Translations under genes and position numbers: made by a program
Assembly: GCF_000511385.1 (NCBI RefSeq)
Contig: NC_023137.1
Coordinates: 743,501 to 807,500, forward strand
Source of the DNA: Phaeobacter gallaeciensis DSM 26640
GTDB lineage: Bacteria; Pseudomonadota; Alphaproteobacteria; Rhodobacterales; Rhodobacteraceae
Direction: 5' to 3'
DNA length: 64,000 nt
Shown: positions 18,031 through 26,495 of the stretch, in pieces
Position numbering within the stretch: the stretch's first letter is position 1
How the letters are laid out: each line of letters begins with the position of its first letter
Notes under the pieces: model-generated
Database searches by the model: none
Told to the model about the DNA's origin: nothing
Seen by the model: the letters and a program-made list of their open reading frames with translations, nothing else

Positions 18031-18435
18031 ATGGCCGGGCGGCAGGACACCCCGCCCAAACGCGCCTCTGCCCGTGGGCTGCGCGGTGCAAAATCCCATC
18101 ACGCCGGACAGGCGGCGGAGCAGTTGGTGGCGCGCTTCTATGAGCGGCAGGGCTATCAGGTCGCGGCACGCCGTTGGCGCGGTGGCGGCGCTGAAATCGA
18201 CCTCATCCTGCGGCTGGAGGCGATGGTGGTGTTTGTAGAGGTCAAACATAGCACCACCCGCGATCAGGCCATGGCGCGCATCAATGCCGCGCAGATGCAG
18301 CGCATGATGGCCAGTGCCGCCGCGTTCCTTGCGGATGAACCGGCGGGCCAGCTGACCGAAGCACGGCTGGACGTGGCCGTGGTCGATGGCACCGGCAGGG
18401 TTGAGGTGCTGGAAAACGCTTATGGTCAAGGTTGA
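18031..18435 (+). CDS. yraN: YraN/UPF0102 family protein (endonuclease-like fold)
   Basis: 134-residue protein of the UPF0102 family. The core has the arrangement of a restriction-endonuclease-like fold: GGGAEIDLILRL (acidic residues), then MVVFVEVKHS with the E-x-K pair. It is usually found next to rsmI, as here, and is thought to process nucleic acids, but no substrate is firmly known. The first ~28 residues are basic and probably disordered. Confidence 0.88.
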   Translation: MAGRQDTPPKRASARGLRGAKSHHAGQAAEQLVARFYERQGYQVAARRWRGGGAEIDLILRLEAMVVFVEVKHSTTRDQAMARINAAQMQRMMASAAAFLADEPAGQLTEARLDVAVVDGTGRVEVLENAYGQG

Positions 18436-18490
18436 TCAGTTCAGCCATTGAACCCGCCGCCAAGCTGGGCCATGTATTCGGCGTGGGCGG

Positions 18491-18518
18491 TTTTGCCCAT
18501 GTCATTTTGCCCATGTCA
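18491..18518. repeat. 14-bp perfect tandem duplication upstream of gshB
   Basis: TTTTGCCCATGTCA occurs twice in direct succession (18491-18504 and 18505-18518), ending 15 bp before the gshB start codon. It moves the upstream promoter sequences relative to the ribosome-binding site (GAGGGACT). It looks like a replication-slippage event. Confidence 0.9.
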
Positions 18519-18533
18519 TGAGGGACTGACATA

Positions 18534-19466
18534 ATGAAAATCGCCTTTCAAATGGACCCGATCACCGACGTTGATATCAACGCCGACAGCAGCTTTCGCA
18601 TCGCGGAGGAGGCGCAGGCGCGCGGCCATGAGCTGTTTTTCTACAGCCCGGACCAACTCGCCTATCAGGAGGGGAGGATCACCGCGCGGGGCCATGATAT
18701 GACGGTCCAGCGCGTTGCTGGCAGCCCGGCGGAACTCGGCCCACGTCGCGAAGTGGATCTGAGCGACTTTGACGTGGTCTGGCTGCGCCAAGACCCGCCC
18801 TTTGACATGCATTACATCACCTCCACCCATCTGCTGGACCGCCTCAAGGGCCAGACGCTGGTGGTCAATGATCCGTTCTGGGTCCGCAACTACCCGGAAA
18901 AACTGCTGGTTCTGGATTTCCCCGAATTGACGCCGCCGACCACCGTTGCCCGCGATCTGGACACCATCAAGGCGTTCAAGGAGAAACACGGCGACATCAT
19001 TCTGAAGCCGCTCTATGGCAATGGCGGGGCCGGGGTGTTCCGGCTCGATGCCAATGACCGCAACCTGACCTCGCTGCATGAGCTGTTCACTGGCTTCAGC
19101 CGCGAGCCGCTGATCGTGCAGAAATTCCTGCCCGACGTCTCCAATGGCGACAAACGGGTGATCCTTGTCGATGGCGAGCCGGTGGGGGCCATCAACCGTG
19201 TGCCTGCGGCGGGCGAAACTCGCTCTAATATGCACGTCGGCGGACGGCCTGAGAAAATAAGCCTGAGCGACCGGGACCGCGAGATCTGTGCTGCCATTGG
19301 CCCGCTGCTGCGTGAAAAAGGACAGGTCTTCGTCGGCATTGATGTGATCGGCGACTATCTCACCGAAATCAATGTGACATCTCCCACCGGTATTCAGGAA
19401 CTGGAACGCTTTGACGGGGTGAATATCGCTGAAAAGATCTGGCAGGCGATTGAAGCCAAGTTCTGA
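18534..19466 (+). CDS. gshB: Glutathione synthase
   Basis: 310-residue ATP-grasp ligase that joins glycine to gamma-glutamylcysteine. The N-terminal FQMDPITDVDINADSSFRIA is the hallmark of bacterial GshB, and the C-terminal ATP-grasp motifs LKPLYGNGGAGVFRL, EPLIVQKFLP and FVGIDVIGDYLTEINVTSPT carry the nucleotide- and metal-binding residues. Length is normal. It is separate from rsmI-yraN by 98 bp that include a short tandem duplication, and convergent with comM (21 bp apart). Confidence 0.96.
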   Translation: MKIAFQMDPITDVDINADSSFRIAEEAQARGHELFFYSPDQLAYQEGRITARGHDMTVQRVAGSPAELGPRREVDLSDFDVVWLRQDPPFDMHYITSTHLLDRLKGQTLVVNDPFWVRNYPEKLLVLDFPELTPPTTVARDLDTIKAFKEKHGDIILKPLYGNGGAGVFRLDANDRNLTSLHELFTGFSREPLIVQKFLPDVSNGDKRVILVDGEPVGAINRVPAAGETRSNMHVGGRPEKISLSDRDREICAAIGPLLREKGQVFVGIDVIGDYLTEINVTSPTGIQELERFDGVNIAEKIWQAIEAKF

Positions 19467-19487
19467 GACACCACTGGGCAAACCCGC

Positions 19488-20990
19488 CTAGGCGGCGATC
19501 CGAAAACTGATCGCTTCGGCGATATGGGGGCGGCGGACATCCGGCGCCCCATCCAGATCCGCGATGGTGCGGGCCACCCGCAATACCCGGTGATACCCGC
19601 GCGCGGTCAGCCCGAAACGCTCCGCGGCCTGTAGCAATAGCGCGCGGCTCTCGGCATCGGGAGTAGCCACCTCTTCCAGCAGCTTTCCTTCCGCATCGGC
19701 GTTCTGGCGCAGGCCGGGATGATCGCGGTAGCGGCTGGTCTGGATTTCGCGGGCGATGGCGACCCGCATCGCCACATCTGCTGATGGCTCACTGTCACCC
19801 GCCATGTCCAGATCGGCAAACCCCACCGGCGGCACATCCACCCGCAGATCAAACCGGTCCATCAATGGCCCGGAGATGCGCCCAAGATAATCCGCCGAAC
19901 ATTGTGGTGCCCGCGCGCAGGCGCGGCTAGCATCGCTGAGCGCCCCGCATTTGCAAGGGTTGGCTGCGGCCACTAGCATGAACCTGCTGGGATAGCTGAC
20001 ATGGGCATTGGCCCGCGCCACATTTACCTGGCCGGTTTCGAGCGGCTGGCGCAGCGTTTCCAACACCGCGCGGCTGAATTCCGGCAGCTCATCCAGAAAT
20101 AGTACCCCATTGTGGGCAAGGCTGATCTCCCCCGGCTGTGCGCGGCGCCCGCCGCCGACAATGGCCGCCATAGATGCGGTGTGATGGGGTTCGCGATATG
20201 GCCGGTCGCGACGAATGCCGCCTTCGTCGATTAACCCGCAGAGCGACTGGATCATCGAGGTTTCCAGTGCTTCAGCAGCGCTCAGCGGTGGCAGAATGGA
20301 AGGTAACCGGGCCGCGAGCATGGACTTTCCCGATCCCGGTGATCCCACCATGAACAGATGATGCCGTCCGGCGGCGGCGATTTCCAATGCGCGTTTGGCC
20401 CGTTCCTGACCTTTCACATCGCGCAGATCCTTGCCGCCGGGTGCCTCGATCACCTCACCGGGTTCGGCCGGGGGGATGACGCTTTGACCAGTGAAATGCG
20501 CCACCACATCCGCCAGCCCGCCTGCGGCAATGACCGTGGCATCACTGACCCAGGCGGCCTCCGCGCCAGAGGCCTTGGGGCAAAGCAGCCGCCGTCCTTC
20601 ACTGGCGGCGGTCATCGCAGCGGGCAGGGCACCGACAACGGGCACCAGGCTGCCATCCAGTGACAGCTCCCCCAGTGCGATGGTTTCCGATGCAGCTTCG
20701 GGCGGGATAATCTCAATCGCTGCCAGCAGCGCCAGCGCGATGGGCAGATCAAAATGGCTGCCTTCCTTCGGTAGATCTGCGGGCGACAGGTTGACGGTGA
20801 TCCGGCGCGAGGGCAGGGCGATCGACATGGTGGCCAGGGCGGAGCGCACCCGTTCGCGCGCCTCGCTCACCGCCTTGTCAGGAAGGCCGACGATGGAGAA
20901 GGCCGGTAGACCGGGTGCGACGGCACATTGCACCTCCACCGGGCGGGCCTCAATCCCTTGAAAAGCAACGGTATACGCGCGCGCGATCAT
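19488..20990 (-). CDS. comM: YifB/ComM family Mg-chelatase-like AAA+ ATPase
   Basis: 500-residue protein: N-terminal LonC-like domain (about 1-170, PGLPAFSIVGLPDKAVSEAR), then an AAA+ module of Mg-chelatase type with Walker A GSPGSGKSMLAARLP and Walker B GVLFLDELPEF, and a C-terminal Mg-chelatase domain with a four-Cys zinc-type region (CKCGALSDASRAC and nearby CSAD). ComM is a hexameric helicase that drives branch migration of incoming DNA in natural transformation. The ATG at 20990 follows GGGGAGAG; this ribosome-binding site is buried in a hairpin (20989-21022). An in-frame ATG at 21032 would add 14 residues encoded by the hairpin. Confidence 0.93.
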   Translation of the reverse strand: MIARAYTVAFQGIEARPVEVQCAVAPGLPAFSIVGLPDKAVSEARERVRSALATMSIALPSRRITVNLSPADLPKEGSHFDLPIALALLAAIEIIPPEAASETIALGELSLDGSLVPVVGALPAAMTAASEGRRLLCPKASGAEAAWVSDATVIAAGGLADVVAHFTGQSVIPPAEPGEVIEAPGGKDLRDVKGQERAKRALEIAAAGRHHLFMVGSPGSGKSMLAARLPSILPPLSAAEALETSMIQSLCGLIDEGGIRRDRPYREPHHTASMAAIVGGGRRAQPGEISLAHNGVLFLDELPEFSRAVLETLRQPLETGQVNVARANAHVSYPSRFMLVAAANPCKCGALSDASRACARAPQCSADYLGRISGPLMDRFDLRVDVPPVGFADLDMAGDSEPSADVAMRVAIAREIQTSRYRDHPGLRQNADAEGKLLEEVATPDAESRALLLQAAERFGLTARGYHRVLRVARTIADLDGAPDVRRPHIAEAISFRIAA

Positions 20991-21022
20991 CTCTCCCCTT
21001 TCCGCAATGGGTGGGGAGAGAT
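20989..21022 (-). promoter_or_regulatory. Hairpin sequestering the comM ribosome-binding site
   Basis: On the minus strand a perfect 10-bp stem ATCTCTCCCC / GGGGAGAGAT encloses a 14-nt loop. The 3' arm is the comM Shine-Dalgarno sequence plus the first two bases of its ATG. Folded mRNA would hide the start, so translation may need an opening signal (a ribosome on an upstream frame, a protein, or temperature). The pairing is seen directly; the regulatory effect is inferred. Confidence 0.6.
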
Positions 21023-21120
21023 GCTTTGGCATCGTGGTTTCAGAGTCGTTAATGCGTATGGGGTACCCTTGAGGTTTTACGCAGTATTTACCTTGATGCG
21101 GCGGCCCGTCATGCGGCCCG

Positions 21121-21804
21121 TCAGCTCAGCTGCCAGGGCTTATGCGGCAGATCAATCGGGTATGGGTCGCTGGCATAGTTCACCTCATTGATCCGGTCCT
21201 GCCAGCGCCGCAGTGCGGGATCAGAGAGGGTCACGCGGCAATAGGCGCGCATCTCGTCCGAAACCGGCAGATCAAAACCGACAATGCGTGCGGCCACCGG
21301 CGCATAGAAGGCATCCGTGATGGAGTAACGACCAAAGAGCCAACCCTCCGCGTAACCAGAGACCTCGCGGGCATGAGCAAACAGCGTCTCAATACGCCGC
21401 AGATCTGCGAGCACCGCGTCAGAGGGTTCAAACCCCTGATAGATATGGGCCAATTGCATCGGGCAAGCGCTGCGTAGCGCACCAAAGCCGGAGGCCATCT
21501 CCGCCACCAGCCAGCGGGCGGTCGCGCGCTGGCGCGGATCTTCGGGCCACATGCCAGCCTCAGGGTGGCGCTCCGCCAGCGTTTCGGCGATGGCGACAGT
21601 TTCGCCAATCACCGTACCATCAGGCAGGTGCAGCGTCGGCAGCAGCCGCGCAGGCGCCAGCGCCGCCATCTGCGCCTTCATGGTGCCCGAAAACATCTCG
21701 ATCAAGGAGACCTCATGGGGCAGGTTGAATTTTTCCAGCATCAGCCAGCCGCGCAACGACCAGCTGGAGTACTTGCGATCACCGATATAGAGTTGATATG
21801 TCAT
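21121..21804 (-). CDS. Glutathione S-transferase family protein
   Basis: 227-residue soluble protein with a thioredoxin-like N-terminal domain (YQLYIGDRKYSSWSLRGWLM, then RLLPTLHLPDGTVIGET with the cis-Pro and the SNAIL-like acid) and an all-helical C-terminal domain (about 90-220). The SSWSLRGW start is typical of the maleylacetoacetate isomerase-like/YfcF-type subgroup. Substrate cannot be predicted. Transcribed leftward, apart from comM by 130 bp. Confidence 0.88.
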   Translation of the reverse strand: MTYQLYIGDRKYSSWSLRGWLMLEKFNLPHEVSLIEMFSGTMKAQMAALAPARLLPTLHLPDGTVIGETVAIAETLAERHPEAGMWPEDPRQRATARWLVAEMASGFGALRSACPMQLAHIYQGFEPSDAVLADLRRIETLFAHAREVSGYAEGWLFGRYSITDAFYAPVAARIVGFDLPVSDEMRAYCRVTLSDPALRRWQDRINEVNYASDPYPIDLPHKPWQLS

Positions 21805-21862
21805 GGTGCGAGGCTAACGTGTCACATGTCATTCCTGAAGGTAATATTTGTGCGCACACCCA

Positions 21863-22468
21863 TCACGGAATGTGATTAATTTTACCGCAGCCCCAGCCCT
21901 GGTCCCAGTCGGTTCCCTGATGGGTGAGTTCCGTGACCGACAGATTATCGATCCGGTGCGAAAAGGCCTCCTCGGCGGTCAGCTGCTCGGCGCGCTGGAT
22001 CTGTGTCAGGATCTGGCCGAAATGGCCCACCACAATCAGATCGCGCCCGCGATGGGCGTCGATCAGCCCATTGATTGCGCCATTCACCCGCGCGCAGACC
22101 TGGTTCCAGCTTTCGCCGCCGGGCGGTGTCACATCGCCGGGGGTTTCCCAATAGGCGCGGATACGCTCAGGGTCTTCCGCGTCAATCTCGCTCCAGCTGC
22201 GCAGTTCCCAGGCGCCGAAATGGATCTCACGCAGGTCGGGATGATCCTCCAGCCGCCGCCGGTTGCGCCCAATGGCGGTGGCGGTATCACGCGCGCGGCT
22301 CAGATCTGAGGAGATCACCAGCGCCTCCTCCGGTAGGTAGCCATGTAGCCGGTCCAGTGCCGCAGTATCGGACAGGTCCGCAGGGATGTCCGACCAGCCC
22401 ACCATGGATTTCGCATGGGTCGGACCGTGGCGGACCAGAAACAGCCGTGTGGTAACATCGTTGCTCAT
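21863..22468 (-). CDS. Histidine phosphatase family protein (possible alpha-ribazole phosphatase CobC)
   Basis: 201-residue phosphoglycerate-mutase-type phosphatase. The catalytic RHG is in LFLVRHGPTHAKS near the N-terminus, the second Arg in SSDLSRARDTA, the Glu in HFGAWE and the second His in VVGHFGQI. The ATG at 22468 overlaps the stop of the cobU/cobP gene (ATGA). That coupling suggests it is the alpha-ribazole-5'-phosphate phosphatase step of cobalamin assembly, though the family is broad and sequence alone does not prove it. A long upstream frame within cobU is not coding. Confidence 0.85.
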   Translation of the reverse strand: MSNDVTTRLFLVRHGPTHAKSMVGWSDIPADLSDTAALDRLHGYLPEEALVISSDLSRARDTATAIGRNRRRLEDHPDLREIHFGAWELRSWSEIDAEDPERIRAYWETPGDVTPPGGESWNQVCARVNGAINGLIDAHRGRDLIVVGHFGQILTQIQRAEQLTAEEAFSHRIDNLSVTELTHQGTDWDQGWGCGKINHIP

Positions 22469-22983
22469 GGCGTTCCCTTCAGCACCTGCGGCAGCCCGGC
22501 GGTGACCAGCACGGCCCGGTCGGCCATCCCGGCCAATGCGATATTGAGCCGCCCCTGCGCCTCGCGGAAGGCGCGCGCCAGCGCATTGTCCGGCACAATG
22601 CCGTGGCCCACCTCGTTTGAGACAACCACCACCTCGGCCGTGCAGCGCGTCAAAGCCTCCAGCAGGTCGCTCTGTGCCGCCTGCAGATCCGCCTCCGCCA
22701 GCATCTGATTGCTCAGCCACATGGTCGCACAATCTACCAGACAGATCTGATCCGCCGTCAGCGAGTCGAGCACCGGCGCGAGGTCCAGTGGCGCCTCATG
22801 GGTGGTCCAGCCGGTGCCCCGCTGATGGAGGTGGCGGTCAATCTTCGCCCGCATCTCATCGTCAAACACTTGTGAAGTGGCTAGATAAACCCTGTCTTTC
22901 CCAGAATTTAGGCAGATTTCCTCCGCGTAGGCTGACTTGCCCGACGCTGCGCCGCCCAGAATGAATGTGACTTTAGACGGCAC
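22465..22983 (-). CDS. cobU: Bifunctional adenosylcobinamide kinase / adenosylcobinamide-phosphate guanylyltransferase
   Basis: 172-residue enzyme (CobU, called CobP in alphaproteobacteria) that phosphorylates adenosylcobinamide and transfers GMP to it in nucleotide-loop assembly of B12. Walker A FILGGAASGKSAYAE is at the very N-terminus, followed by YLATSQVFDDEMRAKIDRH (the H-Q region that carries the guanylylated His) and VVVSNEVGHGIVPDN. The GTG at 22983 is chosen because the P-loop begins about ten residues later, as in the family; further upstream the frame continues for 26 codons without similarity. With the phosphatase gene it forms a small B12 salvage pair. Confidence 0.93.
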   Translation of the reverse strand: MPSKVTFILGGAASGKSAYAEEICLNSGKDRVYLATSQVFDDEMRAKIDRHLHQRGTGWTTHEAPLDLAPVLDSLTADQICLVDCATMWLSNQMLAEADLQAAQSDLLEALTRCTAEVVVVSNEVGHGIVPDNALARAFREAQGRLNIALAGMADRAVLVTAGLPQVLKGTP

Positions 22984-23221
22984 TTTTATTACCCTGACTC
23001 TATCAAGTGTTGCGTGACTGGGTAGCCACGGGTGCGACGCAGCACAAGATGTGTTGACCACAGGAGCGCGTCAACCTGTCAGGGGTGACGCCGATTTTCA
23101 GACGTTAATTGCACCCAAGATTGACCCGATGTGGCGGCGTATTTCGCGCCATTCCCACCACAGGTTTTGGTCAGAAACGACGGTCCCGACCCTAATTTTC
23201 GGGAATTTGCCAATTCTGAAG

Positions 23222-23251
23222 TGATCCAATTTCGCGCGCCGCGCGTAACCA
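23222..23251 (+). promoter_or_regulatory. Candidate sigma-E (RpoE, singlet-oxygen response) promoter of rpoH
   Basis: TGATCC (23222-23227), then exactly 18 bases, then TAACCA (23246-23251). Rhodobacter RpoE promoters read TGATCC, 18-bp spacer, TAAGA-like. The hexamer lies about 30 bp before the start codon of an RpoHII-like sigma factor, and rpoHII is a known RpoE target in Rhodobacter sphaeroides. Seen: the -35 match and the spacing; inferred: use by RpoE. Confidence 0.65.
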
Positions 23252-23279
23252 GATCAAAATTCATCTACGGGGAAGAAAA

Positions 23280-24158
23280 ATGGCTCTTGATACCATGATC
23301 GAAAACCCGTTGCCCAAGCGGGCAATGAAGGCGGAATTGCTGGACGCGGAAACAGAGCTGCAACTGGCCTATGCCTGGCGGGATGAACGCGATGTGCAGG
23401 CGCTGCACCGCTTGATCAACGCCTATATGCGACTGGCGATCTCGATGGCGTCCAAATTCCGCCGCTACGGCGCGCCGATGAACGACCTCATTCAGGAGGC
23501 CGGTCTGGGCCTGATGAAGGCCGCCGATAAATTCGACCCAGACCGCGGCGTACGCTTCTCCACCTATGCAGTCTGGTGGATCAAGGCCTCCATTCAGGAC
23601 TATGTGATGCGCAACTGGTCGATGGTGCGTACCGGGTCGACCTCTTCGCAGAAATCACTGTTCTTCAATATGCGTCGCGTGCAGGCCCAGCTGGAGCGTC
23701 AGGCCCAGTCGGAGGGCACACGTCTGGATCAGCATCAGCTGCACCAGCAGATTGCCACCGAAATCGGGGTGCCGCTGCGAGACGTTCAGATGATGGACGG
23801 GCGGCTGGCGGGGGCGGATTTCTCGCTGAATGCGGTCCAGTCAGCCGAGGAAGAGGGCCGCGAGTGGATTGAGGCGCTGGAAGACGACAGCGCTCAGGCC
23901 GCCGAGCTGGTTGAGGAAAGCCATGACACCCAACAGCTACGGGCCTGGCTGGTGGAAGCGATGCAGGCGCTGAACGAGCGCGAACGCTTCATCATTACGG
24001 AACGCAAACTGCGGGATAAACCTCGCACATTGGAGAGCCTCGGAACCGAGCTGGGCCTGTCCAAGGAGCGTGTTCGCCAGCTGGAGGCAGGCGCCTTCCA
24101 GAAGATGCGCAAATCGCTTGAAACCTGCTCACGGGAAGTCCAAAACTTCCTTCTATGA
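23280..24158 (+). CDS. rpoH2: RNA polymerase heat-shock sigma factor RpoH (RpoHII type)
   Basis: 292-residue sigma-70 group 3 factor. Region 2 contains the core-binding and promoter-melting part (LIQEAGLGLMKAADKFDP, RFSTYAVWWIKASIQDYVMR), the RpoH box is at QKSLFFNMRR, and region 4 ends with the helix-turn-helix TELGLSKERVRQLEAGAF. Alphaproteobacteria often carry two RpoH copies; the short MALDTM start, the sigma-E-like promoter and the neighbours chaN-coaBC-dut suggest RpoHII, which controls photo-oxidative stress genes. Assignment to type II is inference from context. The stop overlaps a potential chaN start. Confidence 0.93.
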   Translation: MALDTMIENPLPKRAMKAELLDAETELQLAYAWRDERDVQALHRLINAYMRLAISMASKFRRYGAPMNDLIQEAGLGLMKAADKFDPDRGVRFSTYAVWWIKASIQDYVMRNWSMVRTGSTSSQKSLFFNMRRVQAQLERQAQSEGTRLDQHQLHQQIATEIGVPLRDVQMMDGRLAGADFSLNAVQSAEEEGREWIEALEDDSAQAAELVEESHDTQQLRAWLVEAMQALNERERFIITERKLRDKPRTLESLGTELGLSKERVRQLEAGAFQKMRKSLETCSREVQNFLL

Positions 24159-25135
24159 AAAACCATAGTAATTTTATCAACAAAGGCGCGACCCAGATCG
24201 GACGCGCCTTTTCCATCTGCGCGGCGGCGCTACGCCCCATGACGCTCGGGGGCCTTGTCTCTGCCGCTGCAATCATCGGTACTGCCCGCGCAGATCAACC
24301 GATCAACCAGACTGCCCCGACCGCCCAGACAGCAACAGCAGTGACCTCCGTTTCTGGCGTGGTGCCACGGCTCATGGATGCAGTGGTGCCACGGCTCATG
24401 GATGCAGATGTGGTGTTTTTGGGAGAGGTTCATGACAATCCCGCCCACCATACGGCGCAGGCGGAGATTATTGCCGCGCTAGAGCCCGCCGCCGTGGTTT
24501 GGGAAATGATCACCCCGGCGCAGGCTGCTGGTCTGACCCCGGATCTGTTGCAGGATGGCCCTGCATTGGCGGAGGCGCTGGACTGGGCGCAGTCCGGCTG
24601 GCCGGAATTTGCACTCTACCAGCCGGTTTTTGCGGCGGGCCACGGGGCCGCGCAGGTTGGAGCCTTGGTGCCTCGCGCTGAGACCCGCCGCGCGATGGAG
24701 CAGGGGGTGGCGCGCTTTTTCGGTGCGGAGGCAGCCGCATATGGTCTGACCGAACCGCTGCCAGAGGCCGAACAGGCCGCGCGCGAGGCCGACCAGCTGG
24801 CAAATCACTGCAACGCACTGCCTGCCGAGATGTTGCCGGTTCTGGTCGACCTGCAACGGCTGCGGGATGCCGCGCTGGCGCGTGGTGTTGTAACGGCGTT
24901 GGACCAGTTGACAGATGGGATCGCCGACCAACCGCGCGCGCAGGTGGTTGTCATCACCGGCAATGGTCACGCCCGGCAGGATCGTGGCGCGCCGGTGGCC
25001 TTGCGATTGGCCCGGCCGGATCTCAAAATTGTCGCCCTGGGCCAGTCGGAGGGCGGGCAGATCGACGGGGTGTTTGACGTGCTGCTGGATGCGCGGCCGG
25101 TTTCGCGGCCCGACCCCTGCCTTGCTTTCCAGTAA
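24155..25135 (+). CDS. ChaN family haem-binding protein
   Basis: 326-residue exported protein of the ChaN/HugZ-independent haem-regulated family. The domain begins with VVFLGEVHDNPAHH and AAVVWEMITPAQA, ends with VVVITGNGHARQDRGAP, and holds the His and Tyr positions typical of haem ligation in this fold. The start is unsettled: ATG at 24155 overlaps the rpoH stop and gives a long basic signal peptide ending GTARA; ATG at 24239 lies after a terminator-like hairpin but yields a signal peptide without charge. A perfect 24-bp tandem duplication at 24359 repeats eight residues (VVPRLMDA) just before the domain. Roles in iron/haem handling are inferred from the family. Confidence 0.82.
   Translation: MKNHSNFINKGATQIGRAFSICAAALRPMTLGGLVSAAAIIGTARADQPINQTAPTAQTATAVTSVSGVVPRLMDAVVPRLMDADVVFLGEVHDNPAHHTAQAEIIAALEPAAVVWEMITPAQAAGLTPDLLQDGPALAEALDWAQSGWPEFALYQPVFAAGHGAAQVGALVPRAETRRAMEQGVARFFGAEAAAYGLTEPLPEAEQAAREADQLANHCNALPAEMLPVLVDLQRLRDAALARGVVTALDQLTDGIADQPRAQVVVITGNGHARQDRGAPVALRLARPDLKIVALGQSEGGQIDGVFDVLLDARPVSRPDPCLAFQ
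24182..24212 (+). terminator. Rho-independent terminator/attenuator after rpoH
   Basis: AAAGGCGCG (24182-24190) pairs perfectly with CGCGCCTTT (24203-24211), followed by one more T. It starts 23 bp after the rpoH stop, and lies inside the longest possible chaN frame, so it either ends the rpoH mRNA or attenuates chaN. Confidence 0.75.
24359..24406 (+). repeat. 24-bp perfect in-frame tandem duplication in chaN
   Basis: Two identical 24-base units (24359-24382 and 24383-24406) encode VVPRLMDA twice, in the linker between signal peptide and ChaN domain. Identity at all positions, including third codon positions, points to a recent slippage duplication. Confidence 0.95.
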
Positions 25136-25250
25136 GAACAGGCTGTTCATAAGGGGGACGACCACTTGATCGTAGACCCCGTGGAAAACCGTTTCACACT
25201 GGCGGCTGGGCGCAGTAGAGTTTGCCGGGATCTGCGGCAAGGATAGGCAA

Positions 25251-26453
25251 ATGCTGGCGAACAAACGTATTCTCCTGATTATCGGCGGCGGAATTGCCGC
25301 CTATAAGTCGCTGGAGCTGATCCGCCGTCTTCAGGATCAAGGGGCCGAGGTTGTACCGGTTCTGACCAAGGCGGGAGAAGAATTTGTCACGCCGCTGTCC
25401 GTCTCGGCGCTGGCCGGTCAGGCGGTGCATCGCGATCTCTTTGACCTCACGGCTGAGGCTGAGATGGGTCATATCCAGCTGTCACGCAGCGCGGATCTTT
25501 TGGTGGTGACCCCGGCAACCGCAGATCTGATGGCGAAAATGGCCAATGGTCACGCCAATGATCTTGCTTCTACCCTGCTGCTGGCCACGGATACGCCGGT
25601 GCTGCTGGCGCCAGCGATGAACGTGCGCATGTGGCGGCACCCAGCGACCCAGCGCAATCTGGCCACACTGCTGGCGGACGGCATCACATGCGTCGGGCCC
25701 GATGAGGGCGGCATGGCCTGCGGTGAATTTGGCCCTGGGCGTCTGGCCGAACCGGATGCCATCGTGGCTGCGATCATCGCCAAACTCTCCGATGGGCTGC
25801 TCAAGGGACGTCGCATTGTTCTGACCTCTGGTCCGACCCATGAGCCGATCGATCCGGTGCGCTATATCGCCAACCGTTCATCCGGGGTGCAGGGGACTGC
25901 GCTGGCCCGTGCTCTGCGCGATCTGGGCGCTGAGGTGATCTTCATCACGGGCCCGGCCAGCGTCCCGCCGCCCGAGGGGGTGGAGGTGGTGGCCGTTGAA
26001 ACCGCACAAGAGATGGCAGATGCGGTGTCGGCGGCGCTGCCTGCGGAGGCCGGGGTCTTTGCCGCAGCGGTGGCTGATTGGCGGGTCACCAGCGCCTCGG
26101 ACCGCAAGCTGAAGAAATCGAAGGACGGGCTGCCGGTGATGGAATTTGCCGAGAACCCGGACATCCTCAAAACCGTGTCGCATCTGAAAGAAGGACGACC
26201 GGGGCTGGTTGTGGGCTTTGCCGCAGAAACCAATGATGTGGTGGAAAACGCCACCGCCAAACGTCTGCGCAAGGGCTGCGACTGGATTGTGGCCAATGAC
26301 GTCTCCCCGGCGACAGGTATCATGGGGGGCAGCGAAAACGCGGTTGTGCTGATTTCGGACGCAGGCGCCGAGAGCTGGCCGCGCATGGATAAGGGCGCAG
26401 TCGCGCGCCAATTGGCGGATCGCATTGCAGAGGCGCTGACGGGCAAGGGTTGA
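25251..26453 (+). CDS. coaBC: Bifunctional phosphopantothenoylcysteine decarboxylase / phosphopantothenate--cysteine ligase
   Basis: 400-residue coenzyme A biosynthesis enzyme. The N-terminal CoaC flavoprotein (about 1-185) has the GGGIAAYKSLELIRRL start, catalytic His in GHIQLSRSADL, the PAMNVRMW motif and the active-site Cys in GGMACGEFGPGRLAEP. The C-terminal CoaB part has TSGPTHEPIDPVRYIANRSS for CTP binding and the Lys in DRKLKKSKDG. Together they turn 4'-phosphopantothenate plus cysteine into 4'-phosphopantetheine. It precedes dut by 42 bp, an arrangement shared with many bacteria. Confidence 0.96.
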   Translation: MLANKRILLIIGGGIAAYKSLELIRRLQDQGAEVVPVLTKAGEEFVTPLSVSALAGQAVHRDLFDLTAEAEMGHIQLSRSADLLVVTPATADLMAKMANGHANDLASTLLLATDTPVLLAPAMNVRMWRHPATQRNLATLLADGITCVGPDEGGMACGEFGPGRLAEPDAIVAAIIAKLSDGLLKGRRIVLTSGPTHEPIDPVRYIANRSSGVQGTALARALRDLGAEVIFITGPASVPPPEGVEVVAVETAQEMADAVSAALPAEAGVFAAAVADWRVTSASDRKLKKSKDGLPVMEFAENPDILKTVSHLKEGRPGLVVGFAAETNDVVENATAKRLRKGCDWIVANDVSPATGIMGGSENAVVLISDAGAESWPRMDKGAVARQLADRIAEALTGKG

Positions 26454-26495
26454 ACCGCCTGAGTAGGAAACATCAAATAGGGATAAAGCACGGGA

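Noticed and set aside
21424-21435. GGGTTCAAACCC, like a tRNA T-arm
   Set aside because: Lies inside the glutathione S-transferase gene and has no acceptor, D or anticodon stems around it.
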